A stretch of 12,856 nt of DNA from Ettlia oleoabundans. Taxonomy: Eukaryota; Chlorophyta; Chlorophyceae; Chlamydomonadales. A program made the position numbers and the translations under genes. Location of the stretch: the NCBI GenBank assembly GCA_019693395.1, contig JAAMXP010000930.1, positions 6,802 to 19,657 on the forward strand, written 5' to 3'. The notes under the pieces were generated by a model, which worked only from the letters and a program-made list of their open reading frames with translations, did no database searches and was not told the origin of the DNA. Of the stretch, positions 1 through 11,393 are shown one piece after another; positions within the stretch are counted from its first letter, which is position 1, and the number at the start of each line of letters is the position of its first letter.

Positions 1-1317
<1,317 letters not shown>

Positions 1318-1744
1318 GGCGGCTCAACGCCGCCTGCCGCCCACGGATTGCCGCCCTTCCCTGCTGCCGCCTACGTGCAGCGGTTTCCTCTGCGCTGATA
1401 CCTGCGATGTAGCGCTCCTGGGGCCCAGGAGCGTCTCAACAATGCAGGAGGACAGCGATTGATCTCTCTTAGCGCACGGCGTGCAGCTGGTGAATGCCTG
1501 CCTCAGCTTGCCTGTTCGTTGATGCAGTTTGGATAAAAGGATGACAGGAAACAAAGCTGTTTCGGGCAGCCGAACTGCTCTTGCGCCCCGCCACGCTGCC
1601 CGCCACGCAGGCGCCCATTTGCAATTGCAATGATCCACCGCAGCTAGAGTTTCCATGCCTTTCAACAGCCTGAGAGAATCTTTTATAGGCAATCTGCAGT
1701 GCTTGCAAGGGCGGTAAGCTTGGTCTTGCAGTAGAACTTGGCAA
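1318..1744. promoter_or_regulatory. Divergent intergenic region (probable bidirectional promoter)
   Basis: This 427-bp gap separates the helicase start codon (1317, minus) from the lyase start codon (1745, plus), so it must hold both 5' UTRs and probably both promoters. A TATA-like TTTTATAG lies at 1681-1688, about 60 bp before the lyase ATG, and is the only good core element I see for that gene. I see no equivalent for the helicase. Long open frames cross the gap on the minus strand (1324-1926 and 1469-2125), but their peptides are Cys/Ala/His-rich and show no domain, so I treat them as chance. Confidence 0.5.
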
Positions 1745-4700
1745 ATGGCCACTAGGGCCGCCAAAATGCCCCGCAGCACGGTCTGCGGGACATGCATTGG
1801 AGTTGAGGCACGCGCATTGCGGGCCATGCCTTGGCCCGCCACACAGCAGCGGCGAGTAGCGGCGGCGGGCGAGGGGCGCAGCGCCAATCGCACCAAGTGG
1901 GCAAGCGGCGAGCTTCTTAGCAGCAATGGTGCAGCAGAGGCCGTTCTGGAGCTGCAGACAGCAGCACCAGCAGAACCAGAACAGCTGGATGCATCTGATC
2001 TGGTGGGTTGCTGCCACTACCTGCGTCTCCACTCCCTTACAGCCTTGCGACATGTGATGCACCAGTGCGGCAACCTGCACTACACTAGCACAGTGCACTC
2101 TGCTATGTACCTTTGCCGCACACATGTCTCCTGTTGCGGTCGGGTTTTATGGGAATGAAGCTTCCCAATGCTGACCACCACCACCAGCATCTAACCAGGA
2201 CCTTTCCCTTGCTCTTCTCGCCTGCTCCCCCTTTCGAGCGCATGCAGGTGTGGTCGGCAGCAGAGGAAGTAAGGCCGCTGTTTCACAACATCGACCGCAT
2301 GGTGCACGCAAACCTGAAGCGTGTGCAGCAGGCAATGCGGCGGCACCGCATTGGTCCCCACCACTTTGCAGGCAGCACAGGTGGGCGGCACAGGCTGTCT
2401 ATCTGCTGGCTAGCGGTCTGGCTGGCTGGGGGCTGGATAGCGGGAGAAGTTCTGCGCCTGCTGAACCAACATTGCAACTTAAGAGCCACTCTCTGTCTTG
2501 GTTGAGGGTTGTGCTAGATTGTCGCCTTATTGATGAGTGCCAGTGGGTGGGCCTCATTCTCTTGCACCCTCTCCCTCTTGTCGTATCCATGTTTGCATCT
2601 TTGCCTGTTCGCTAAACCGTCAGCTCCACATGTGCTTTGTGTTTCCAACCGCTGCAGGCTACGGTCATGGGGACCTGGGCCGTGCAGCGCTGGACGATGT
2701 GGTGGCAGAAGTGATGGGGGCGGAGGCTGCGGCGGTACGCATCCAGTTTGTGTCGGGCACACATGCCATCAGTTCCGCCCTCTTTGGCTGCCTCAGGTAA
2801 GAGCAGCCTGAGCATAATCAGCCTGCATATGAGCTGCGCCCCCTGCACCCAAGGTTCAGGCAGAGCCATGATTGTGTTATGGCTGGCTGCTGCTGCAGCT
2901 CGTGGACTGCTGTGCTGCAAATTCCGTATGGGGCACATCCAGCCCTTCTCAGCATTCCCTCCATCCAGTCCAGTGCCGATGGTCATCCGCTCTTACAAAA
3001 ATCCTTGCCTAACTCCCGCTCAACACCCCCGGCTTCACCCATCATGTACTGGCCCGCCCTGCACCCTTCCTCCAGGCCTGGTGATGAGCTGCTGGCCGTG
3101 GCAGGCAGCCCGTACGACACCCTAGAGGAGGTGATAGGGCTGCGTGGCACACCCGGGATCGGCAGCCTGGCAGACTTTGGTGTGACGTATAGAAAAGTGG
3201 AGCTGGCACCCAGCGGCAGCATCGACTGGGAAGCGCTGGCAAACGCTGTGCGGCCAGGTGGGTAGGTGGGCGGGTGCTGGGTCGCTGAGCGTGTTGCTTT
3301 TGAGTTGGGTTGAAGTGCTCTGCATGCTAGCTATGCATGCTGGCATGCCAGACCCGCTCGGCCCGGCCCCCCCCCGCACCCACCCACCCAGGTGCCCCGT
3401 GTTCCCCATCCCCCAGCCCACACAACCCCAGCACTCCCCTCCAAACCACCCGCCCTTAATGCACCACTGCCCCGCTGCAGAGACCAAGGTTGCCCTGGTG
3501 CAGCGTTCCTGCGGCTACGCCCTGCGACCCACCCTCAGGATGGACGAAATCGAGCGGGCTGTGCAGGCAATCAAGGCTCAGAACCCAGAGGTCATAGTGG
3601 TGGTGGACAACTGCTATGGGGAGTTCACGGATACTCGGGAGCCCCCTGCGGTGGGTTTATGGCATTGCTCTTGTTGTGTTCATGCTCAGCTTTGCAAGAA
3701 GCAGGCGTTCTCCTGGTTGCTGTATGCAGCTGGCAGGTTACGCATGCCAGCTTGATACCTACCCACAGACGCTGGCAGCAACGTATACATCTTAATGCAA
3801 CAAGCCTCTCGCCCCCACTCAGCCCCCCAATCTCTGCCTTGTTTGCCGCAACATCCATCATTCACTTCTCGTGTTTTTGGCACGCAGGTGGGCGCAGATC
3901 TCTGCATGGGATCCCTGATCAAAAACGGTGGCGGCACCATTGTCAGCGGTGGCGGCTACGTGGCTGGCCGTGCCGACCTGGTGGAAAGAGCCGTGGCCCG
4001 GTTGACGGCACCAGGCATTGGCATGGACGCGGGCTGTGTGCCAGGGGAGACGCTGCGGCTTATGTTCCAAGGTGGGGCGCTTCTTGTTACCCTACAGGAT
4101 GTTGTCCTCAGCTGGCTTGCACTGCGCTGCATTGCGTACTTCTTTGCCGTGCTGTGCTGTGCTGCGGTCTGCTGTGCTACACCCTGTGTTGTGATGTGCC
4201 GGCTGGTGAAGCCGCGGATCACTGCAGCATGCTGCAACCGTACCTTCAAAACCCTCTGCGCAGCAGGCATTCAGCAGATGCAGCGGCGCGCAGTCAAGAA
4301 GCCATCCAACCAACCCTTGAATGTCCTTGCTTGCTCCTCGCTCCTTGCCTTGGGCCCTCTTGCCGCTTGCAGGCCTGTGGCTGGCCCCCCAGATGGTCGG
4401 CGAGGCACTGAAGGGCGGCCGACTAGCTGCGCAGGTGCTGGCTAGGGAGGGGTTCAACGTCATTCCTGCCCCTGGGCCCTGCAATCCGTGGTCTTTCATC
4501 ACAGGTGGGCCGCGTTCCTGGCTGGCTGGCTGGCTATTTGTCCCTGAGCAGCTTTTAAAGGTTAGGGGCATGTGCCATGTCAGAAGTCGCTGTGGGTAAC
4601 CGCCGTGTCGTGTCGCCACTTTGCCCACAGCAGTTCCGTTTCCCGCTGGCTTATTTTTGTCTAGTTGTCCATACATTCCCCGGCTAGTGCAAGCCGGCAA

Positions 4701-5415
4701 CACCACAGTTGTTGTGCTGAATTGCGGGTTTGTTTTCTCCCTTTCCATGCAGCCGTGGAGCTTGGCAGCAAGGAGCGCATGGTTGCTTTCTGCCATGCCG
4801 TGCAGCAGTGCTGCCCCATTGGCTCCTACATCCAGCCCGTGCCAGGTGAGGCTGGACAGTGCTGCTACCCTGGTGTGCAGTGGGACATGCCAGTTGATGG
4901 AGCAGTGGCCTTGTGCCTCCTGCCACGCCCTCGTGAGGCTGGGACCTGCTTTTGAATCCCTTTCAACAGGTTGTGCGGTTGTGACACTGCCAGCAAACCC
5001 CTTGCAGGCGTGACCCCGGGATATGGAGATGAGGTCATCTTTGCCGACGGTACCTTCATTGATGGTAGCACCGCGGAGCTCAGCGCCGACGGGCCCATAC
5101 GCCCGCCATATGTGGTGTACTGCCAGGTGCGGGCGGTACCGCCGCGGTGGTGTGCCAAAGCTGCTGCTACTGCTACTACTGAGCTGATTCAGCTGCTTGT
5201 TGTGACATGCCTGCCGGCCTGCCTGCGCCTTACACCTTATTTCTTCCCAAACTCTATTCATAGGTGTGTTTAGCTCTTCCCCTCCCATTGCTGCCTGTGT
5301 CTGCCGGTGTGTTGTGTGTGGGATGCAGGGCGGCACCCACTGGACCCACTGGGCTTACGTGCTGGAGTCAGCTGTTGCAGCCATGCGCCAGGCCGATGCA
5401 GCAGCCAACAATTAA
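1745..5415 (+). CDS. PLP-dependent methionine gamma-lyase-like / aluminium-resistance family enzyme, probably organelle-targeted
   Basis: Ten exons join without a frame break: 1745-2002, 2248-2380, 2658-2796, 3076-3257, 3481-3650, 3888-4071, 4373-4504, 4753-4845, 5008-5126 and 5329-5415. They total 1,497 nt, or 498 residues plus TAA. All nine introns are GT-AG and 162-301 nt long. The product matches the 'cystathionine beta-lyase family protein involved in aluminium resistance' group (COG4100 / Met_gamma_lyase Pfam type), fold-type I PLP enzymes common in bacteria, including cyanobacteria. Visible landmarks are HHFAGSTGYGH near 127-134, the phosphate-loop-like SGTHA (163-167), the conserved PYDTLEE (189-195), Asp280 in VDNCYGEF (pyridine-nitrogen partner), Lys306 in GSLIKN (the expected Schiff-base lysine) and a C-terminal GGTHWTHW. 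Residues 1 to about 60 are Ala/Arg/Ser-rich with few acids and no family counterpart, as in a chloroplast or mitochondrial transit peptide. The start is the first ATG of the open frame. The substrate in algae is not known to me; C-S lyase activity on a sulphur amino acid is inferred from the family. It converges on the RING gene downstream. Confidence 0.92.
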
Positions 5416-5722
5416 GTTATGCACCATCGAGGATTCATTTGGGTTATGCGTGTTGACCAGTGCGGAAACAATTTATTACTACTTGTCATTTCGTTCGACT
5501 ACATTCCCATACCTACATGTCAACCAAAAGCTTATGTATGTTGTGCTTCTACTGATGGGCGATAGGTAATGCAGTTGGAGGCGAACACAGCCGAGCTAGG
5601 CGAGGGTGCAAAAATGCAACGGTGCAACGAATGCAGGAGTGCAGGTGAGCAGAACATAAACATCAACCGAGTCGTGAACTTCAACTTACTGTGTCTCACA
5701 GCGGAGCATAAAGTCAACTGCC
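5416..5722. other. Convergent intergenic spacer holding both 3' ends
   Basis: This 307-bp spacer lies between the lyase stop (5415, plus) and the RING-gene stop (5723, minus). It is more AT-rich than the genes, as expected for 3' UTRs. I find no TGTAA, the poly(A) signal typical of Chlamydomonas, on either strand. An AATAAA hexamer reads on the minus strand at 5477-5472, about 250 nt past the RING-gene stop, and could serve that transcript. The short plus-strand open frames here show no protein-like features. Confidence 0.6.
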
Positions 5723-8700
5723 TCAGGCAGCAAAAAAGGCCTGAGCAAAAGAGATCCCGGTGCGGCAGAGCGGGCACAGCGGTTGTGGCTGCGACATAAG
5801 GTCATCAGCGCAGCTGCGGCACAGGGCGATGTGCCCGCAGGGTACCAGCACCACGGCCCGGCGCGCCTCCCAGCACACCACACATTCCCAGCTTTCCACG
5901 TCCGCATCCCCAGCATCAGCGGTGGGGGCAACAGGGGCTGGTGCTGGAACGCCTCGTGTGGGAGTAGTGGGTGCGCGGCTGGGAGTTGGGCGCTGTGGTG
6001 TGGTCACAGCAGGGCTGACCAGCCGCGGTGGCGCTGGCACCTGCGCTGCAGCCCGCGGCGTGCTGGGAGGGTTGTAGGCGCCAGCAGGGCGCCAGCTACT
6101 GCCGCTGCTGCTGCCGCCGCCACCGCCCCGAGGCAGTTCGGCTGGGGGTCCCTCAGTCGCTCCCAGCAGCTGTTGCTGCTGCTCAGCTACAGCTTGCAGC
6201 TCCTCGGCTGCAGAAGCAGCTTCCCAGGCAGTGACGCTCGTTGGCAGGTGATCGGCTTCTCCCTGCCAGCCCGCCACGCTGGGCACCTCTGCTGACAGGA
6301 TCACAGCGTGGGCAGCAGCCTCAGCAGGCCGCATCGCGCCCAATAGCTCACTTGGGGAGGGCAGAAGCAGAGCTTCCGGCATTGCTGGGAACATTGATGC
6401 AGTTGGCTCAGGCGAGAATGAAGCTGTTGCTGCAGCTTCAGCAGTTAAAGCAGGCTGGGGTGCGGCTGCTGCCTCCGCTGCTGCCACCACTGCCAGGCTG
6501 TCCAATTCAGTGCCTGCTGCAAAAGCCGCGCTATTGCCGGCTTCATCAACCTCGCCAATCCCCTCCATGTCCTGGTACGCACCACTCAATATTGGCGCAG
6601 CGGCGGCCGCAGAGGGCCGAGCTGCATGTTCCACATCAGCCTCATCTGCAGCCGCTGTTCCAGCTATCGCCGGTGCAGCTCCTGCAGCCTCTGGCACGAC
6701 AGAGGAGTGTAGAGTCCTGGCAGGTGAGGGGCTCCTCCAGTCCCGCTTTGGCTGCTTCGTAGCCTTACGTGTCTCGTCTGGGCAGCTTGCTGAGCCTGTC
6801 GGGCTAGCTGCATTAGCAGGACTCTCTTCTGGCAGTGATGCAGCCGGTGAGGGGCTTGGTATTGATGAAATGCTCTCCTGCCCGCCCTCAGCCTGAAGGT
6901 TCCTGAGGCCGCTGGCTGTTGGCAGAGCTTGGCCTGGCGCTGGCTTCTGGCATGCTGCCTGCATGGGTGGACCCGGGCTTGACGAGGGTACACTAGAGGC
7001 TGGGGCTGCCTGCTGTGGCTTGGCTGCACCTGCTGCAGCGGTTCTGCTGTCAGCCACTTTCGCAGCAGGAAGGGCCGCCTTGCGCTTGCCACCCTGCCGG
7101 CGGCGCTGCAGCGGCGGCCTAGGGGCTTGGGCAGACTGCCTTGCTTTCTGAGCGCGCTTAAGCTCTGCTTGAAGGCGCTGCCTCCTTTTGCAGTACAGCC
7201 ACGTCACCTCCAACACTGCAACAGGGGCAGCAAAGGCAGGTTCTAAGAAGCGCATAGGTGCAGGCACATCCAATTTGCATGCCTTGCCAAGTTTGAACCA
7301 CACAAGGCCTGATCAGCCTTGCCACCACTGTTACGCAAACCGGCACTGCCGGCACCTCACCCGCCGCTGAGACCAGTATTATTGCCACTGCAGCCAGGGC
7401 GTTAACTAGGTGGCTGCCTGGTGCGTGGGACTCCTCCCAGTGAATGGTGTAATCCGCCTCCCAAACCCCTTCTTCCACAACCGGTTTTGGCGCATATCCT
7501 GAATAGCTGCAGCTGCCGGCTGCATCATCCATCATTTGCTCTGTCTCCGCCAGTGCCGCCTCTGCAACAGGGTCCCTGTACTGAGCTGGGTCGATCCAGG
7601 GTGTGGTAGCCAGGCGCTGGGCGGCGGCAGCTGCCAGCTGGCGGCCGATGCTCAAGGCGCCGCTGCCCGGCAGGCGGCGGCTCTCGTAACCGTGCAGGCC
7701 ACGCAGGTCTGGGTGGCCTCGCATGAAGCCCCACCTGCATTGCAAGCAATTGGCATCTACTAGCATTGACAACTACTGCCCATTTGGTTTGCAATATACA
7801 GGACTTTTCTGCAGCAGGCTCAGAGAATGCGAGGCTGCCTGGCGCCTGTCCCATCTTACTCAGCGCTAAGCCCCAACCTAGCCATGGCAGTCAACCAGCA
7901 GGTTGGCCGCATGCCCCCCACCTTGTTATTGGGCTAGAAAGGGAGCGCTCCTCGCCACCTGGATCCAAAGGTCCCAGCAAGCGCACCTCCTCATGCACGC
8001 ACTGAGTGTACTGCTGGTATTGCTCATCGTCATTCATGAAGCTTTGAATGCGATCGAAGCTGCTCACATCAAATTGCCTGTCACACTCAGACACCATGCC
8101 GACTGATATGGAAAGAAGAAGCTCTTCATGCTCCACATAGCCCGGCAGGCTGCCACTGAGCATGCGCCAGAGGGGCATGGTTCTTGGAGCGCTGCAAATG
8201 AGCATGCCGTCAAAGTCGTCGGGCCAGGAACACAGCCAGCCTGCATAGGTAGGGCTCAGGGATTGCTATCAGGCATAGCACATCAAGCACACATGACTCA
8301 CTCAAAACGGTGTTTAGAAAGCGGGATTGCGATTTGATCAGGTCAAGCAGCGCAGGGGAGTGCTGCAATGCGACATCCTGCAAGTAACGCCATCCAGGCC
8401 CAAGTTTGCACTCACTTGCTGTCCAGCCACCTCTGCCAGAGCTTTTCAGCACTGTGAAAGACACATGGAAGCGGAGGGGCTCCTCCCCACACTCGTCGGG
8501 CGGTACCCACAGCCGCACCCCAAAATGTGCGTGTTTATTAACTGCTTGAATGATGGGATACCTGCAGGCAGTGTTGATCTCGTGTAGTGCTCAAGATGCA
8601 GTGCAGGCATGGGTGGGTATTGGGAGGCGAACAGGGATGCAGCACATCGCTCTTTCAATCCCAAGGCTGCACCTTGCCCCTCACCAGGCGTAGCCAGACG

Positions 8701-10318
8701 CCAGAAAGCCTCGAGCCTCCGCGTGGTGCCACTGCGGTTCGGCCGGGTTGGCCACGTACTTGCTCACCTCGAACCACAGCTTGGGCAGCGCCCACTGCAC
8801 AGCAGCACATCGAACAGCATGATGTGACGGGGGCAAAGCACGGTTGAATGCTCGCTTGAACATTCCAGCATGCAAGGGGGACGGGAGCAGTGGCGGTGAC
8901 AGCAGCACTTCGCTGAAAACTAGGGCAGCAGCAGTGACACTGCTGGCCGCACATGTGCTGGCAGCGACACCACACGTGCTGGCTAGGGCATTCATGCGTC
9001 GGCAGCGCAGCAGATTAACCAGCAGCACCTGCACCAGCAGCACCGCACCTGCACTGTGGTGGTCAAGAAGGGGTTGGTGCCTGGCGTGTGATGGTGCATC
9101 CCCACCACCTCCAAATTTCCTTCAACCGTCCAGGGCATAGCATGCTCCTTGGACTGCTGGAAATAATCGTTCAAAAATTGCTGCCACTCATCCTCAAGCT
9201 CGCCAAAGTTTAGCCGGTGGGAGAGGAGTTTGTCTGCGGGTAGAACGAGAAGGATGACGAGCAGAACAGTGACATGCAGGCAGGCAACATGCAGGAAGGG
9301 GATTCTGGGGGATAATAGGCGAAACAGCGATCGCTCAAACCCCTCACACCTGCGGCTCAACCTACTCGCCACATGTTCTCCTCAGGCAGCTGCTTCTCAT
9401 TTGCAGAGGCACACCAAAAAGAACGGCACACCAAAAAGGCCAGGATGAAAACCTGTAGGCTGCTTGTCTACCTAGACTAGGTATACCTGAGCTGGCATGG
9501 CCATGCATCATCACCCGCAGAAGCGCAACTTGATCCCAGCAGGGCTCATGGCTGTGCTGGCCTAGGTCCTCGTATGCCGTCAGGTGGGTGCCGCTCCATT
9601 GCCAGCCCAGCTGATCAGCCAGAGCCACCGACTGGCTGAGGGCGGCAAAAGTGCGGTTGTGCTGCAGGTGACGAAGGATTTGAAGCAGACCAGATGCCAT
9701 ATCCCTGTAAAGGCGGGGGGATGGCGCCTTGCTCGGTTTCTTGCCGTCAGCAGCAAGCTTGGGGTGGCGCTTCAGCATGAAGGAAGTCACTAGCCCGTGC
9801 AGTTTAAGCTGGCACTGCAGGGGGGAGCCAAATTAACGGCGGATTGGGGATCTCGTCATACATATCTGGCTGGCTGCTGTGCCCGGTTGACGGAAACTAC
9901 TGTTCATGCTAGCTTGAGACGCTCTGGCCTTTAGCTGCTCTCAGGATAATTCCCAAAGTCATGAGGCAGCAGAAAGGATAGAGATATGGCAGTTCCGGCG
10001 GCCGTGCCAGCAGCTGGCAGGCCTGCCTCCCACCTTGAGCTCCTGGCGGCACCATGCACATTCCGGCTGCCTTGTTGAATACATTGAGACATTCTGCTTT
10101 GCCTCCAGCCAATCCACCACCTCACGTTCGGCTGCCTTCACCACGGCCTGGAGCCGTGTTGTCCACCCTGTGCTGTCGATGAAGTCGAATCGATCGGCAG
10201 ATGCGAATAGACGGAGTGCTGGAAGTTCTTCTTGCCCTGCAATGGGCAGGGCCTTGTTGGCCTGCCCAAGACTGCACCAAACCAACAGCAGCAAGACTGC
10301 TGAAAAACTCCAGGTCAT
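5723..10318 (-). CDS. Predicted type I membrane protein with C-terminal C3HC4 RING finger (putative E3 ubiquitin ligase)
   Basis: Eight minus-strand exons join in frame: 10318-10034, 9814-9487, 9233-9049, 8794-8685, 8561-8302 (or 8561-8416), 8240-7922, 7734-7361 and 7215-5723. This gives 1,117 residues (1,079 with the shorter exon 5). The ATG at 10318 has an in-frame TAG just upstream and opens a clear signal peptide: MTWSF, a Leu/Val core, cleavage near residue 20. Residues about 21-604 are predicted lumenal or extracellular, with sequons at Asn76 (NVS) and Asn148 (NRT) and several Cys and Trp; I recognise no family. Residues about 605-628 form one hydrophobic helix spanning the exon 7/8 junction, capped by KRRQR. 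A roughly 435-residue Ala/Pro/Ser-rich disordered linker follows, with a poly-Gln and a poly-Gly run. The RING at 1065-1104 has spacing C-x2-C-x11-C-x-H-x3-C-x2-C-x11-C-x2-C, and the protein ends 13 residues later. RINGs of this spacing normally recruit E2 enzymes, so membrane-anchored ubiquitin ligation is inferred. The architecture resembles PA-TM-RING proteins, but I see no PA domain and the RING is not the H2 type. Confidence 0.82.
9408..9438. repeat. Two direct copies of a 14-bp unit in an intron
   Basis: GGCACACCAAAAAG occurs at 9408-9421 and again at 9425-9438, a 17-bp period. It lies in intron 2 of the RING gene (9486-9234). Probably a local slippage duplication of no known function. 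Confidence 0.8.
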
Positions 10319-10525
10319 GATGCTGGCGTGCTACCTCCAGCAAAGGCAGCAGAAGAGGAAGAGAAAGAGCTTGAGGCTCTGCCAAGTCATGATCATTGAA
10401 AGAAAGCGCCACCTTTAAGAAGCCTTGGACAGCACTGCTAACCTGCAGACGGCCGTCTCTGTTCGACTGCTGTTCCAGGACAGCTTCACTTCAACTTTGA
10501 GTGCTCTAGGAAACATGCCTGGCCA
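10319..10525 (-). promoter_or_regulatory. 5' flank of the RING gene
   Basis: This 207-bp stretch lies between the RING-gene start codon and the outer end of the inverted-repeat element. On the coding (minus) strand, a CT-rich tract (about 10340-10375) precedes the ATG and could be 5' UTR. I see no TATA box. A 16-bp sequence here (10419-10434) recurs at 12536-12551. Confidence 0.35.
10419..10434 (+). repeat. 16-bp direct repeat, copy 1
   Basis: GAAGCCTTGGACAGCA is repeated exactly and in the same orientation at 12536-12551. In one plus frame both copies read EALDS within longer open segments. No similarity extends beyond the 16 bp on either side. Confidence 0.85.
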
Positions 10526-10715
10526 CATCCAGAAATGCGGCAAGGTTGGATCAATGTTGGGCAGCATTGGGTCATTGCCAACAGCGGCCAATGCTCCGCC
10601 AGCGCTGGGAGCCTGGTGCTGGGTCAACGCTGGCCAGTGTTTGCATTGACCAACGTCCAACCAACAGGCGTGGAACAGTGTTGTACAAACGTCAATATAC
10701 GTTGGCACAACAGGG
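10526..10715 (+). repeat. Left arm: CAACGTTGG-rich imperfect palindromic repeat
   Basis: The arm is a run of diverged 10-12 bp units around TTGG..CAA and CAACGTTGG, such as CAATGTTGGGCAG (10552-10564) and GACCAACGTCCAACCAACAGG near 10659. Because the unit is nearly self-complementary, the arm can fold on itself as well as pair with the right arm. Open frames crossing it (for example the minus frame 10873-10415) are repeat-derived here and not evidence of a gene. Confidence 0.65.
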
Positions 10716-10850
10716 TTGCTCCGCACTGTCTTCTCTGCTGCTAGGCAGGTCAGCGCCATGCTTTGCATGTCCCGCCGCCACTTGGGTGACAGTTGGCCTT
10801 GCCACAAAGCTGCTGCTTCTTTCACAGACGTTGTCAACCACAAAGAAAGA

Positions 10851-10941
10851 TAAAATTTTAAAGCGTAATGCATCGCCCGCGCTGCGCGCCATCCTCATCC
10901 CCGTAGCAGCGCGCGGATGCTAGTTTCTCAGTGTTTTTTTT
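10851..10941 (+). other. Strong hairpin with upstream TATA-like palindrome and downstream T8 run (possible small Pol III unit)
   Basis: TAAAATTTTA at 10851-10860 is a perfect palindrome and TATA-like. GCATCGCCCGCGCTGC (10870-10885) pairs with GCAGCGCGCGGATGC (10906-10920) in a 15-bp stem with one bulged base and a 20-nt loop. Eight T residues follow at 10934-10941, the usual Pol III stop signal. Spacing would allow a transcript of roughly 60 nt. I could not match it to U6, tRNA, 5S or a snoRNA. It may instead simply be an element hairpin. Confidence 0.35.
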
Positions 10942-11393
10942 GTTTAAGTGATCAAAGTTGGTATTCGCAGCACTGATGGATGTATGGCGCAGGGTTGGTT
11001 TGGCCGTTGGCCCACGGACAGTCACTCGGTGTTTCTCGCTAAGCGACCAGCAGTAGCACACAAAGTGAGTGTTTGTGCGATGCTGGCTGCCGCTGCATGA
11101 CGGTATGGGCGGCACTCGTGACCTGCACCGTCAGCCCCCCCGGCTGCGGCACATTCACTGCTGCCCTGAGTTTTGAACTTGTTGTGGCACTTTCCAGCCA
11201 AACAATTTTGAGGAACTACGCACTACAACCTACGTGCTATGTGTTTTGCAGAAATTTGATGTGCAAGACACGCTTGTGGCTCTCCCTTCACATGATTCGT
11301 TGTGCGTGTCGCGCCCGTGCACGTAAACAGCTTGTGCGACTCATGCGAGCCTGGCAGCATTATGAATTGTCCAAGCACACCTTAAAGCCAAAC

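Noticed and set aside
1324..2125. Two minus-strand open frames of 200 and 218 codons
   Set aside because: They overlap each other, the divergent intergenic region and lyase exon 1 on the opposite strand. Composition is Cys/Ala/His-rich with no motif.
3321..3350. Three GCATGC sites and the perfect palindrome TGGCATGCCA in lyase intron 4
   Set aside because: Short, intronic and unaccompanied by other signals; probably a chance cluster.
4144..4200. CTGTG-rich low-complexity tract in lyase intron 6
   Set aside because: Simple-sequence drift inside an intron with no further structure.
3392..4411. 339-codon plus-strand open frame
   Set aside because: It runs through lyase introns and exons 5-6 in the wrong frame, and its peptide is low-complexity with no family features.
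4092..5336. 414-codon open frame on the minus strand
   Set aside because: It lies antisense across exons 6-10 and introns of the lyase gene, whose spliced frame and family match are clear. The peptide has no domain, and long antisense frames are expected in GC-rich DNA.
5783..6762. Overlapping plus-strand open frames of 170 and 173 codons
   Set aside because: They are antisense to the Ala/Pro/Gln-rich linker of the RING gene, where low complexity leaves several frames open.
7286..7304. GGTTCAAAC on the minus strand, resembling a tRNA T-loop
   Set aside because: The flanking bases do not form a T stem and no acceptor or anticodon arm can be placed; it lies in intron 7 of the RING gene. No tRNA, rRNA or CRISPR array was found elsewhere.
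8302..8561. Possible seipin-like lumenal beta-sandwich in the RING protein (LWVPPDE segment)
   Set aside because: The resemblance is a few hydrophobic and Pro/Glu positions only; the usual Asn and Gly-Met-Phe landmarks are missing. Kept only as a structure-search lead.
10415..10873. 152-codon minus-strand open frame ending LSKAS
   Set aside because: About 60 codons are translated CAACGTTGG-type repeat. The flanking parts are short and unrecognised, so I do not call a gene.
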